From positions 128,599 to 192,598 of the forward strand of contig CAINMV010000009.1 of NCBI GenBank assembly GCA_903850915.1: a DNA stretch of 64,000 nucleotides. Direction: 5' to 3'. The notes below the pieces were generated by a model, which was given only the letters and a program-made list of their open reading frames with translations, was not told the origin of the DNA and did no database searches. The translations under genes and the position numbers were made by a program. Origin of the DNA: an uncultured Bacteroidota bacterium (lineage in GTDB: Bacteria > Bacteroidota > Bacteroidia > UKL13-3). Position 1 is the stretch's first letter. Each line of letters opens with the position of its first letter. Of this stretch, positions 1 through 10,262 are shown in pieces.

Positions 1-2418
1 TTTTCCTTTGAAGATACTGCTAAGTAAGATACGAACCTCAGTTTCCATCCCGTAATTCTTAGCATGGTCTACGTTGCTGAAGTTAATCTCTGGGGTGGTA
101 TTGGCAATGGTTACTTGCTCTATGGCATCTTTAAACGATTTATAGAACAAGCTCACAGAAAATATTTGACCTTTTCCTGGGAAGATTTCGTAGCGTGCAT
201 CAAAATTATAAATCAACCCGCGTTTCAAAGAAGGGTTTCCTCGAACGGTATAGTTAGTAACGAAATCATAAAAACCGAAAGGTGCTATCTCTCTATATTC
301 TGGGCGAGATACGGTATTAGAATAGCTCAAACGAATATTTTGAAATTTTGTTATAGCATAAACCAAATTTATAGATGGAAGCACGTCCACATTTTTAAAA
401 CTAGTATCGATAGGTGCTCCATCATCTTCAAAGGTATGCAAAGCCATATTAAAGCTTTCCAAACGAGCACCATAGATAATTCTTGTTTTTTCTCTTATTC
501 GGGTATCCATCATTACAAAGCCATTAATTAAAGAAGATTTGGCTTTATATGAGTCGTTTAATTTGGTTTGTTCTTCTAATTTGAAGCCACCCATGCCATT
601 AGAAAGTATACCCATATTGGTTGTATTGAATATTTGGTCTTCAGGCAGTAATAGCAAACTTTCATCAAAACGTGTTCCTCCTCCAATAATCGCATATTTT
701 GTTAAACCTAATTGACGAACATTGAAATCACGATTACGATATTGATAACCACCTCCAACTTTGAAATCCGATTTTATTGTTTCTTTTTTGTTATTGATAG
801 GAAGAGTTAAATCACCATTAAAACTATAAAGATTCTCTTTATTATTGGAATAGAAGATGTTTCCACCAGTGGTGGGCGTACTTCCGGAAAGTGGTATAGA
901 CGCTTGGAATACTGGCGCAGGTTCACTAGGGTCAGTTGCTGCCGAAGGTTTTGTATACATCATACGACGTAAATTTGGAATAGATCGATTAATGTTGCTC
1001 ATCGATCCAATCCAATGAATTTTTACTTTCGATTTTGTCAAGAAATGGTCTCCGGTAAATTGTCCTGTGTAAAGTTTATTTTCTGTAAACCAACGTGCAT
1101 CACTTACTTCCAAAAGTTGAGGATTCGATTCATAGTCACGAATTCCATTTCGCCTTGTTACTTTATCTTCTGCATTAACATTGAATAAATTTTTAAATCC
1201 AAGGGTATTGTTTTCATTAATTCGCAATGAGAAATTGGCTAATACCCCAGCTAATATTTGTTTGCTGTAAATTTTGTCAGACAGTTCATATTGCTGTTGC
1301 GCCTTGCTTCCAACCGTGGTGGCATCATCGAATTCCCGACGTACAGAACTGTTGAATGAATTTGTATTGTTGTAAGTTGCTGCAATGATACTCCCAAAAT
1401 CCATTTTGCCAATTTTAGCAGTATGCGCATTCGTAAATTGAAAACTTAAGTTTGGTAGGGCATTAAAGGTTTTTAATCCCCAATCATTGGATAAATACGA
1501 GGCATATTTCCCCTTTTCTATGATGGAAGCTTTTCCCATCTCCTCTGAAGATGGCAAGTTAGAAGGCAATGCTCTTTTTCCATTGTCAAGTCCTATCCAA
1601 TCTGTTTTACCTCCATTGTAGGTATAACCTTCTTGAAATGTTGTTATTGAATTGTAGCCACTCGAAATAGAAAATGAATTGTAGTTTTTATCCGGAATAG
1701 ATTTGGTGGTAATATTAATGATACCTCCAGCAAAATCTGCAGGTAAGTCTGGGGTTGCTGTTTTTATAACAACAAGGTTATCCAACAGGTTAGCAGGGAA
1801 AATATCAAAGGAGAATGCCTTTCTATCGCTTTCAGAACTTGGTAAAGGTGCACCATTAACAAACGCAGCATTATATCGGTCATTTAAACCGCGTATTATA
1901 ACAAATTTATTATCTTGTATACTGGCTCCGCTAACACGTTTTAATACGTCACTTGTTGTTTTGTCTGGTGTTTTTTTAATGCTTTCAGCCGAAACGCCAT
2001 CACTAACCGTGGCACTGTTTTTTTGTGCTACAAGTAATGCCACGTTTTTCTCTTTATCCACTGTGGCGGTTATTACTACTTCTTTTACAGCTTCGCTTTT
2101 GGGCTCTTCCATGGTTATATTTAGTACCAATGGTTCTCTGGCCGTTATAACTACACCCTCTATTTTTTTGCTTTGATATCCTAGTGATTTACATAATAAT
2201 GTGTAAGTTCCAGCAGGAATATTTTTGATTAAATAATTGCCTTCTACATCTGCAGCGGCTCCTAAATTGGTGTTTTCTATTGTTATAACCGAACCCGTAA
2301 GTGGTTCTGAGGAGGCTAGGTCAATAACTTTACCTGATATAGTTCCTTTAGGAGTAATTGTTTGGGCCATCATTAAAATGTTGGCAAATAATAAAATCGC
2401 AATAAAAAATTTCTTCAT
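1..2418 (-). CDS. TonB-dependent receptor with CarboxypepD_reg-like N-terminal domain (C-terminus truncated by window edge)
   Basis: Reverse-strand open frame starting at ATG 2418 (MKKFFIAILLFANILMMAQTITPKGTISGKVIDLASSEPLTGSV...), with plug-like region (GVSAESIKKTPDKTTSDVLKRVSGASIQDNKFVIIRGLNDRY) and beta-barrel segments. Absent from the ORF track because no stop lies inside the window. Confidence 0.9.
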   Translation of the reverse strand, partial: MKKFFIAILLFANILMMAQTITPKGTISGKVIDLASSEPLTGSVITIENTNLGAAADVEGNYLIKNIPAGTYTLLCKSLGYQSKKIEGVVITAREPLVLNITMEEPKSEAVKEVVITATVDKEKNVALLVAQKNSATVSDGVSAESIKKTPDKTTSDVLKRVSGASIQDNKFVIIRGLNDRYNAAFVNGAPLPSSESDRKAFSFDIFPANLLDNLVVIKTATPDLPADFAGGIINITTKSIPDKNYNSFSISSGYNSITTFQEGYTYNGGKTDWIGLDNGKRALPSNLPSSEEMGKASIIEKGKYASYLSNDWGLKTFNALPNLSFQFTNAHTAKIGKMDFGSIIAATYNNTNSFNSSVRREFDDATTVGSKAQQQYELSDKIYSKQILAGVLANFSLRINENNTLGFKNLFNVNAEDKVTRRNGIRDYESNPQLLEVSDARWFTENKLYTGQFTGDHFLTKSKVKIHWIGSMSNINRSIPNLRRMMYTKPSAATDPSEPAPVFQASIPLSGSTPTTGGNIFYSNNKENLYSFNGDLTLPINNKKETIKSDFKVGGGYQYRNRDFNVRQLGLTKYAIIGGGTRFDESLLLLPEDQIFNTTNMGILSNGMGGFKLEEQTKLNDSYKAKSSLINGFVMMDTRIREKTRIIYGARLESFNMALHTFEDDGAPIDTSFKNVDVLPSINLVYAITKFQNIRLSYSNTVSRPEYREIAPFGFYDFVTNYTVRGNPSLKRGLIYNFDARYEIFPGKGQIFSVSLFYKSFKDAIEQVTIANTTPEINFSNVDHAKNYGMETEVRILLSSIFKGK

Positions 2419-2565
2419 TTGTATGGATTAAAAACATTTCGAATTTACCGGCCTGAGGTTAGTGAACCTTTAACTCAATGTTATCAAAATGTTACCAAAA
2501 GGTATTCGGATTGTTGCTTTCTTAAATTAGGTTTATAAATTCTGCATGTTATTTTTGCAACCGTC

Positions 2566-3636
2566 ATGAAAATTGCTCAGGAAGAACTTCGTTTTTTTAC
2601 CATTCAAATTTTTGAAGCCATGGGTTGTAATAGACAACACGCTGCTTTGGCTGCCGATGTTTTGCTAAAAGCAGATTTGCGCGGAATTGACTCTCATGGT
2701 GTGGCACGCTTGTCAGGGTATGTGCGACTATGGGAAAAGAACAGAATAAATACGAATCCTGTATTTTCTATTGAACATGAAACTTTTACAACTGCAACGC
2801 TGAATGCTGATCGCTCGTTAGGACTAATCTCTGCGCCGTTCGGGATGGATATCGCAATTGAAAAGGCAAAGGTTTATGGTTGTGGCTTTACAGCGATAAC
2901 GAATAGTAACCATTTTGGGATTGCGGCTTATCATGCCTTAAAGGCACTGCCACACAATATGATTGGTATTGCAATGACAAATGCTAGTCCGCTCGTGGCA
3001 CCTACGCATAGTACACAACGAATGTTGGGAACAAATCCGATGTGTTATGTTTTCCCTGCCGGGAAACACAAACCAATGGTGGTGGATATGGCGACCAGTG
3101 CTGCCGCCAATGGCAAGCTTGAAATTGCGCAGCGCAAAGGGAAGGATGTGCCATTAGGGTGGTTACAAACAAAGGAAGGACATGACACGAGTGATCCAAA
3201 TGGGCTGAAAAACGGAGGTTCTCTCTTGCCTTTAGGTAGCTCGCTCGACAATGGCTCGCATAAGGGATTCGGTTTAAGTGGCGTAGTCGATGTTTTTTGC
3301 GGAGTGCTTAGTGGTGCAAACTACGGACCATGGGTGCCTCCATTTGTTGCTTTTTTGGAGCCATTGGCCAATTTACCTGGCCAAGGTTTAGGTCATTTTG
3401 TTGGTGCTATTCGTGTTGATGCCTTTCGTAAAGCCGATGATTTTAAGCATAACATGGACCAATGGATTGATGCCTTTAAAAATGCAGAACGTAAAAGCGC
3501 AGATCAGCCTATAATAATACCTGGTGAGCCGGAGTTTGAAATGGAAGAGATAAGAGCTATAGAAGGCATACCTTTGCACGAAAGTGTAGTTCAGGATTTA
3601 CAACAACTCGCCCAAAAATTCAGTCTTAAATTTTAA
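2566..3636 (+). CDS. Ldh family oxidoreductase (malate/L-lactate dehydrogenase family)
   Basis: ORF 356 aa; characteristic DLRGIDSHGVARL, SNHFGIAAYH, GTNPM, KGFGLSGVVDVFCGVLSG motifs. Confidence 0.92.
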   Translation: MKIAQEELRFFTIQIFEAMGCNRQHAALAADVLLKADLRGIDSHGVARLSGYVRLWEKNRINTNPVFSIEHETFTTATLNADRSLGLISAPFGMDIAIEKAKVYGCGFTAITNSNHFGIAAYHALKALPHNMIGIAMTNASPLVAPTHSTQRMLGTNPMCYVFPAGKHKPMVVDMATSAAANGKLEIAQRKGKDVPLGWLQTKEGHDTSDPNGLKNGGSLLPLGSSLDNGSHKGFGLSGVVDVFCGVLSGANYGPWVPPFVAFLEPLANLPGQGLGHFVGAIRVDAFRKADDFKHNMDQWIDAFKNAERKSADQPIIIPGEPEFEMEEIRAIEGIPLHESVVQDLQQLAQKFSLKF

Positions 3637-3661
3637 TAGTTTATAAATTCCAATTTAGTAA

Positions 3662-4165
3662 ATGATTGTATCGAAATTTGAACGCCGTGGAGCGCAAAAG
3701 AAAAAAGAATTAAAAAAGTTTCTTAAGAAAATTGAAAAAAAAGCACCAAGAGGGTTAATAAAAACAAATGCCGAAGTGGCCAAAGAAACATGGTCGGAAG
3801 TGGATTGCCTAGCTTGTGCCAATTGTTGCCTTAAAATGACACCTACATTTAAAAAGGTGGAAATAAAAAGAATTGCAGCTCATGTAGGAATGACCACCAA
3901 GGAGTATTTTGATAAATATTTGGAGGTGGATGAAAGTAATGGCGATATCGTAAACAAAAATACACCATGTCAACACCTGAATCTAAAAGACAATAAATGT
4001 TCTATATATGAAATTCGTCCGGCCGATTGCCGACTATTCCCGCATTTTGAACGTAAGGACTTTAATGAGGTGTCGTATGTAATTGCCGAAAATGTGCCAC
4101 GTTGCCCCGCCACACTTGTTTTTGTAGAGAAACTTAAAGAACGCTTGGATTCCGTTCAGGTCTAA
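3662..4165 (+). CDS. YkgJ family cysteine cluster protein
   Basis: CLACANCCLKMTP...CQHLNLKDNKCSIYEIRPADCRLFPHF cysteine pattern. Confidence 0.88.
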   Translation: MIVSKFERRGAQKKKELKKFLKKIEKKAPRGLIKTNAEVAKETWSEVDCLACANCCLKMTPTFKKVEIKRIAAHVGMTTKEYFDKYLEVDESNGDIVNKNTPCQHLNLKDNKCSIYEIRPADCRLFPHFERKDFNEVSYVIAENVPRCPATLVFVEKLKERLDSVQV

Positions 4166-4192
4166 AAAACAATTTAAATCCCATTTAATCTC

Positions 4193-4786
4193 ATGCCCTT
4201 TGCTAAATTTTTAACCAGCGCAACTGTCGTTGAAAAGCTAACACCGCCCGACAAACCGGAATATGCGTTTATTGGAAGAAGTAATGTCGGAAAGTCTAGT
4301 TTGATAAATATGCTGATGGGGGATAAGAAATTGGCTAAAGTTTCATCCACACCAGGAAAGACACAAACAATAAATCATTTTGAAGTAGATGGAAAATGGT
4401 ATTTGGTGGATTTACCTGGTTATGGTTATGCCAAAATATCAAAATCTGACAGAGCGAACTGGAAGGTGATGATTGATAACTATTTGATGCAACGTGAAAA
4501 TTTGATGTGTGTTTTTGTTTTGCTCGATTTGCGACTGCCGTTGCAAAAAAATGATTTGGATTTTATGAATAATCTAGGCGAAAATGGTGTGCCATTTGTT
4601 ATCGTATACACCAAAGCCGACAAAGTGGGTAAGGTTTCCTATCAAAAAAACACTAAAGTAATTACAAATGCGCTCCTAGAATATTGGGAGGAATTACCCC
4701 AGCAATTTCTCACATCATCTGAATTGCCGTTTGTTGGGCAAGCAGAAATTTTAAAATTTATCAACGAAACAAATTTGCTTTTCTAA
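4193..4786 (+). CDS. engB: ribosome biogenesis GTP-binding protein EngB/YsxC/YihA
   Basis: GRSNVGKSSLINML Walker A, STPGKTQTINHF, DLPGYGYAK, YTKADK G-motifs. Confidence 0.95.
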   Translation: MPFAKFLTSATVVEKLTPPDKPEYAFIGRSNVGKSSLINMLMGDKKLAKVSSTPGKTQTINHFEVDGKWYLVDLPGYGYAKISKSDRANWKVMIDNYLMQRENLMCVFVLLDLRLPLQKNDLDFMNNLGENGVPFVIVYTKADKVGKVSYQKNTKVITNALLEYWEELPQQFLTSSELPFVGQAEILKFINETNLLF

Positions 4787-4829
4787 GCTGTTTTTAAGCG
4801 CAACTTTTGAAATTTACATAGGGTTCTGT

Positions 4830-4874
4830 CACCTTTAAAGGTGCCAAATCTGACAAAAACGCATATATTTGGCA
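4830..4874 (+). promoter_or_regulatory. lon promoter region: palindrome CACCTTTAAAGGTG (4830-4843) followed by -7 element TATATTTG (4864-4871)
   Basis: Perfect 14-bp palindrome about 20 nt upstream of a TAnnTTTG box; also TGCCAAAT (4842-4849) / ATTTGGCA (4867-4874) inverted repeat. Confidence 0.5.
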
Positions 4875-4923
4875 TGGCATGGCTATTGTTTTGTCGTGTT
4901 ATCTTATAAAAAATTAATTATTC

Positions 4924-7398
4924 ATGAGCAACGATAACAAGGAGCCGGTAATCATATCATCAAATATTATTGACGACGAAAATGAGAGTTTTGAGTTTAT
5001 TCCCATTTCTGGTGACGACTTAAGCAACACGAACATCAAGGTTCCTGAGGTTCTTCCAATATTAACTTTAAAAAATACAGTGTTATTTCCAGGGGTTATA
5101 ATACCCATCACTGTTGGGCGCGATAAGTCGATAAAGTTAATTAAAGACCATCACAAAACAACTAAAATTGTGGGTGTGGTTTCTCAAAAAGATGCCAATG
5201 TAGAGGAACCAACAGTGGAAGATTTGAACACCATTGGAACGGTGGCCGTTATTTTAAAAATGTTTCGATTGCCTGATGGAAACACCACGGTTATTATTCA
5301 AGGTAAGAAACGGTTTCAGATTAATGAAGTGGTAACCACCGAGCCATACATAACCGCCAAGGTAAGCGAGCTTAAAGAAAGTAAAATTGATAAAAAAGAT
5401 CGGGAAATCAGTGCCCTTTTGGATTCTATCAAAGAAATTGCAAATAAATTTATTGCACTTTCGCCGAATATCCCTTCCGAAGCTGTTGGAGCACTTCGTA
5501 ATATTAACGATCCCATTTTTCTGGTGCATTTCATTTCTTCCAACCTTGGTGTAAGTCTATTAGAAAAACAAAGTATCCTAGAAATAGCTGATTTTAAGGA
5601 GCGTGCCGAAAAAGTCTTGAACTTAGTTACGAAGGACCTGCAATTGCTGGAAATGAAAACCGAAATTCAAAATAAAGCGCGACAGGAAATCGACAAGCAA
5701 CAGCGGGAATACTTTATTCAACAGCAAATTAAGGCTTTTCAAGATGAACTGGGACACGAGACTCCGGATCGCGAAATTGCCAATATGAAGGAGCGTGCTG
5801 CTAAAAAACAATGGGCGGAATATGTTGCAAAACATTTCCAAAAAGAAATGGAGAAAATCCAACGGATTAACCCCATGAGCCCGGAATTTGGTACGCAGAT
5901 GAATTACTTGCAATTGCTTTTAGATTTACCTTGGAGCGAAAAGTCGAAAGATAATTTTGACTTAAAGCATGCTAAAAAAATCTTGGACGAAGATCATTAT
6001 GGATTAGAGAAAATCAAGGATCGTATACTTGAATATTTAGCTGTGCTGAAGTTAAAAGGCAATATGAAGAGTCCTATTCTTTGCCTTTATGGGCCTCCTG
6101 GAGTTGGGAAAACTTCCTTGGGCAAGTCCATTGCCAGAGCAATCGGTCGCAAATATGTGCGCATGAGCATCGGTGGCTTGCACGATGAAGCTGAAATTCG
6201 TGGACATCGTAAAACATATATCGGCGCCATGCCTGGTCGAATTGTTCAAAATATAAAAAAAGGTGGGACGAACAACCCCGTGATGGTGCTCGATGAAATT
6301 GATAAAATTGGTCGTGATCATCGTGGCGACCCATCATCTGCACTACTTGAGGTGCTAGATCCAGAGCAAAATTCAACTTTTTATGATAATTATTTGGAGT
6401 TGGATTACGATTTAAGTAATGTGCTTTTTATCGCTACGGCCAACTCCTTAGATACCATCCAGCCTGCATTGCTAGACCGTTTGGAGATAATCGAAATTAA
6501 TGGATATACACAGGAAGAAAAAGTGCAGATTGCTAAGAAATATTTAATTCCGAAACAAAGAACAGACCATGGTTTGAAGGTGAAGGATTTTGCTATAGGC
6601 GATAAAGTGCTCGAAACTATTATTAACGAATACACGCGTGAAAGTGGTGTTCGTGGTCTCGAAAAACGCATTGCAGCGCTTACTCGTGCCTTTGCTATGC
6701 GAATAGTAATGGATAAAAAAGCCAACAGGAGTGTAAGCGAAGAGGATGTGGTTAAGGTGCTTGGTGCGAAAAAAATAGAACACGATTCATACCATAATAA
6801 CGATACTGCTGGCGTTGTAACCGGATTGGCATGGACGCAAGTAGGTGGCGAAATTCTCTTTATCGAAAGCCGTTTAACACCAGGAAATGGCAAACTTACC
6901 TTAACAGGCCAACTTGGTGATGTGATGAAAGAAAGTGCCATAACCGCACTCACTTATCTGAAGTCGAAGTCGGAAGATTTGAATATCGATTACAAGATAT
7001 TTGAAAAATATGATATTCATATTCACGTTCCTGCTGGTGCTGTTCCAAAGGATGGTCCAAGTGCTGGAGTGACGATGCTTACTTCTTTGGCTTCGGTATT
7101 TACACAACGTAAAGTGAAAGATAAATTAGCGATGACAGGCGAAATTACACTTCGTGGAAAGGTGCTTCCTATTGGAGGTGTAAAAGAAAAAATATTGGCT
7201 GCAAAACGTGCCGGAATTACAGATATTCTTCTGTGTGAAGCCAACAGGAAGGATATCGATGAAATAGATGCGTCATACCTGAAAGGACTGAATTTTCATT
7301 TTGTCGACAATATGATGGATGTGCTTAAAATAGCTCTTCTTAAACAGAAGGTTACAAATCCAATGACTTTTAAACTCGATGTCGAGAAAAAGAAATAA
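4924..7398 (+). CDS. lon: ATP-dependent endopeptidase La (Lon)
   Basis: 824 aa; GPPGVGKTSLGKSIA Walker A, VMVLDEIDKIG Walker B, catalytic PKDGPSAGVTM and K in GGVKEKILAAKRAG. Confidence 0.98.
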   Translation: MSNDNKEPVIISSNIIDDENESFEFIPISGDDLSNTNIKVPEVLPILTLKNTVLFPGVIIPITVGRDKSIKLIKDHHKTTKIVGVVSQKDANVEEPTVEDLNTIGTVAVILKMFRLPDGNTTVIIQGKKRFQINEVVTTEPYITAKVSELKESKIDKKDREISALLDSIKEIANKFIALSPNIPSEAVGALRNINDPIFLVHFISSNLGVSLLEKQSILEIADFKERAEKVLNLVTKDLQLLEMKTEIQNKARQEIDKQQREYFIQQQIKAFQDELGHETPDREIANMKERAAKKQWAEYVAKHFQKEMEKIQRINPMSPEFGTQMNYLQLLLDLPWSEKSKDNFDLKHAKKILDEDHYGLEKIKDRILEYLAVLKLKGNMKSPILCLYGPPGVGKTSLGKSIARAIGRKYVRMSIGGLHDEAEIRGHRKTYIGAMPGRIVQNIKKGGTNNPVMVLDEIDKIGRDHRGDPSSALLEVLDPEQNSTFYDNYLELDYDLSNVLFIATANSLDTIQPALLDRLEIIEINGYTQEEKVQIAKKYLIPKQRTDHGLKVKDFAIGDKVLETIINEYTRESGVRGLEKRIAALTRAFAMRIVMDKKANRSVSEEDVVKVLGAKKIEHDSYHNNDTAGVVTGLAWTQVGGEILFIESRLTPGNGKLTLTGQLGDVMKESAITALTYLKSKSEDLNIDYKIFEKYDIHIHVPAGAVPKDGPSAGVTMLTSLASVFTQRKVKDKLAMTGEITLRGKVLPIGGVKEKILAAKRAGITDILLCEANRKDIDEIDASYLKGLNFHFVDNMMDVLKIALLKQKVTNPMTFKLDVEKKK

Positions 7399-7408
7399 TA
7401 AATTGAAG

Positions 7409-7439
7409 AGCCGTTGAATAATCATCAACGGCTTTTTTT
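7409..7439 (+). terminator. rho-independent terminator after lon
   Basis: AGCCGTTGA-ataatca-TCAACGGCT followed by T-run. Confidence 0.88.
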
Positions 7440-7528
7440 ACCTTCTTTTTTTAGTGTCAATGACGAGGCTCACTTTTTCTTGTTTTACTTTTAATTAAAT
7501 TTGTGAAGCTATTTAAAGCAAGGGAACC

Positions 7529-8644
7529 ATGCAAAAGCAACTCGAAGAACAAATTCAAACAGAAGTCGATACGGCTTTTTTTTATAAGAAATTGGCTGCG
7601 TTAACCAAAGACGAAACAACAAGTAAAATTTTCGAAAAACTTTCGGCAATCGAAGATTCACATGCACAGAATATGCTGGCTAAAATCCATTCAATGAGTC
7701 CTGAATTTCTAATGCCACCGCCAAGTAGGCGAGCTAATGTTCAAATAAAACTGGGCAAGGTTTTTGGGTACGATTTTATTCTAAGTAGCCTAACGGATAC
7801 GGAAAAGCAAATCGCTCATGCTACTATAAGAGGCAAGTTGAATGTTGGTGAAAAGCCGAATGGATTTGAAACAAATCATCTTCAAATAATGCAAGAGGTA
7901 ACGAAACGTCATTCATTGCCTATAACCGGGAGTATAATTTCGAAGTTCGAAGGTCGCCATAAATCTGTAGGTGGCAATGCACTTCGAGCGGCAGTTTTGG
8001 GCGCCAACGACGGATTGGTCTCGAATATGAGTTTGGTTATGGGTGTTGCTGGAGCCGCCGTTTCCAATGGTACCATCCTACTCACTGGTATTGCAGGGTT
8101 ATTGGCAGGAGCAATTTCAATGGCGCTGGGCGAATGGTTATCAGTGCAAAGCTCAATTGAATTGCATCAAAAACAAATTGCGTTGGAGGCGGAAGAAATG
8201 GAAAGCTCGCCAGAGCAAGAACGTCAAGAATTGGTTTTGCTATATCAAGCCAAAGGCATGGACTTTGCTGCTGCTGAGGCGCTCTCGCATAAAGTTTTTG
8301 AAAATAAAGAAACCGCCTTGGATGCCATCATTAAAGAAGAACTCAATATCGATAAGGATGAATTGAGTGGGTCGGCGTGGGAGGCCGCAATTGCCTCTTT
8401 TGTTCTTTTCGCTTTCGGTGCTGTTCTTCCGGTATTGCCTTTTATGTTCACTAGTGGTGAAACAGCCATACTCTTAAGCCTCTCTTTTAGTGTTGTCGGA
8501 CTCTTTGTTATCGGAGCATCAATTACGCTCTTCACAGGTAAAAGTGTCTGGTTCTCTGGGTTACGTCAGGTTTTTTTCGGCCTCACAGCAGCCCTAATTA
8601 CATACGGAATTGGAAGACTTATTGGCGTCTCCATTGCAGGATAG
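7529..8644 (+). CDS. VIT1/CCC1-family transporter with N-terminal ferritin/rubrerythrin-like domain
   Basis: N-terminal EEQIQTEVDTAFFYKKLA...IEDSHAQNM helices; C-terminal VLGANDGLVSNMSLVMGVAGA...GEWLSVQSS typical of the VIT family. Confidence 0.85.
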   Translation: MQKQLEEQIQTEVDTAFFYKKLAALTKDETTSKIFEKLSAIEDSHAQNMLAKIHSMSPEFLMPPPSRRANVQIKLGKVFGYDFILSSLTDTEKQIAHATIRGKLNVGEKPNGFETNHLQIMQEVTKRHSLPITGSIISKFEGRHKSVGGNALRAAVLGANDGLVSNMSLVMGVAGAAVSNGTILLTGIAGLLAGAISMALGEWLSVQSSIELHQKQIALEAEEMESSPEQERQELVLLYQAKGMDFAAAEALSHKVFENKETALDAIIKEELNIDKDELSGSAWEAAIASFVLFAFGAVLPVLPFMFTSGETAILLSLSFSVVGLFVIGASITLFTGKSVWFSGLRQVFFGLTAALITYGIGRLIGVSIAG

Positions 8645-8739
8645 CCTTATCGGACCACATGTGCTCAAACATAATTGACCATTATCTCACATATTTTGAC
8701 GATTTTTGCAGGATTAATTTAATCAGTAAAAAATCATAA

Positions 8740-10152
8740 ATGAAGTTTATATCATACGGTGCTGCGCGTCAAGTGACAGGAAGCATGCACTTGTTAGAAT
8801 TGGAAAATGGGTTCAGGGTTTTAATAGATTGTGGACTGGATTACGAAACCAAGAAGAAATCACTCACAGACAATAATCGTTTTTTTGATTTCGATGTAAA
8901 AAGCATCGATGTCGTTATTCTTACACACGCTCATATTGATCATAGTGGCAACTTGCCTAATTTGGTGAAACAAGGTTATGCAGGCCAAATTTTATGCACG
9001 GCTCCTACCTACGACTTTTGCTCACATCTTTTAATGGATAGTGTTAATGTGCAGTTAAGTGAACTAAATAAAAACAATACGAAAGGAAAGCGTCGGAAGC
9101 CAAAAGCAACCAATGCATCCGACTTATTATATACACCAAAAGATGTTATGGAAACATTGCGCCGAATGGTGACATTTAATTTCAATAAAGAAATAGAAAT
9201 TGCAGATGGAATGCACTTTACCTTTGTGCCTGCCGGCCATATACTAGGTGCAGCGAGCGTTTTGTTTCGTGTTGAAGAAAAAGATAAGGAAATAAAAATA
9301 GGGTTTACTGGTGACTTGGGAAGGGTAAATGCGAATCTTGTGGTTGACCCATCTCCAATGCTAAATTTGGATTATCTGGTTTGTGAAAGCACTTATGGTG
9401 GCAAGCTTCATCACGATACGGAAAGTCCAGAGGATATTTTAATGCGCCACATCCAGGCTACATGTATCGATAAAAGCGGCCGCCTTATTATTCCGGCTTT
9501 TAGTGTAGGACGCACCCAAGCAATTTTATACTCACTTCATAAGCTATACAAACAAGGGCGGTTTAATAATATTAAGGTTTTTGTGGATAGCCCATTAGCG
9601 ATAGAAAGTACGTCCATCTACACTAAATATCATGAGCTTCTCAACGATGATGCACGTGATTTTTTGCGAACAAATGGAAGTCTCTTCGATTTTCCACTTA
9701 TGTTGGAAGTCGAAAACATGCGAGAAAGTGAAGCCATAATGAGTCATTATGAACCTTGCATCATTGTCTCCGCTGCTGGTATGGTTGAAGGTGGTCGCAT
9801 CGTGGAACACGTTTATAATAATTTACAAAACCCACAGAGCGAAATCCTAATTGCTGGATACTGCGCAGAGGGTACTCTGGGATGGCAGTTAAAACAACCA
9901 GACCCATACGTGACAATACGCGGCAAACAAATACCGAAATATTGTACCATCGCAAGTACAGATATTTTTAGTTCCCATCCTGGCCATCAAATGTTAATGG
10001 ATTACGCGAAATTATACGATGCGAAATCACTAAAAAAGCTATTTCTAGTGCATGGCGACGAGAAATCTTTAGAGGCATTTCAATTGGCGCTTAAGAAGGA
10101 TGGTTTTAACGCTGAGGTTACTGAAAAAGACTTTACCTATAGGATAAACTAA
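8740..10152 (+). CDS. MBL-fold metallo-hydrolase with beta-CASP/RNA specificity domain (CPSF73-like)
   Basis: THAHIDHSG, PAGHILGAAS, FTGDLGR, ESTYGG, SAAGMVEGGRIVEH, VHGDEKS motifs. Confidence 0.92.
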   Translation: MKFISYGAARQVTGSMHLLELENGFRVLIDCGLDYETKKKSLTDNNRFFDFDVKSIDVVILTHAHIDHSGNLPNLVKQGYAGQILCTAPTYDFCSHLLMDSVNVQLSELNKNNTKGKRRKPKATNASDLLYTPKDVMETLRRMVTFNFNKEIEIADGMHFTFVPAGHILGAASVLFRVEEKDKEIKIGFTGDLGRVNANLVVDPSPMLNLDYLVCESTYGGKLHHDTESPEDILMRHIQATCIDKSGRLIIPAFSVGRTQAILYSLHKLYKQGRFNNIKVFVDSPLAIESTSIYTKYHELLNDDARDFLRTNGSLFDFPLMLEVENMRESEAIMSHYEPCIIVSAAGMVEGGRIVEHVYNNLQNPQSEILIAGYCAEGTLGWQLKQPDPYVTIRGKQIPKYCTIASTDIFSSHPGHQMLMDYAKLYDAKSLKKLFLVHGDEKSLEAFQLALKKDGFNAEVTEKDFTYRIN

Positions 10153-10262
10153 ACTTTAACAATAAAGAAAAGTTAGCTATAGATAAAACGTCGTGTGGAT
10201 GCCTAAATTTATTATTTGTTAATTACTGCTTTTCTTGCTTTTCAATTCTTATTTTTGAAACA

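Noticed and set aside
64-531. Plus-strand ORF of 155 aa
   Set aside because: Antisense to the continuous TonB-dependent receptor frame on the minus strand; no recognisable domain.
1703-2176. Plus-strand ORF of 157 aa
   Set aside because: Antisense shadow of the same TonB-dependent receptor plug region.
6405-6953. 182-aa minus-strand ORF within lon
   Set aside because: Antisense to the highly conserved Lon ATPase/protease region; Ser-rich shadow composition.
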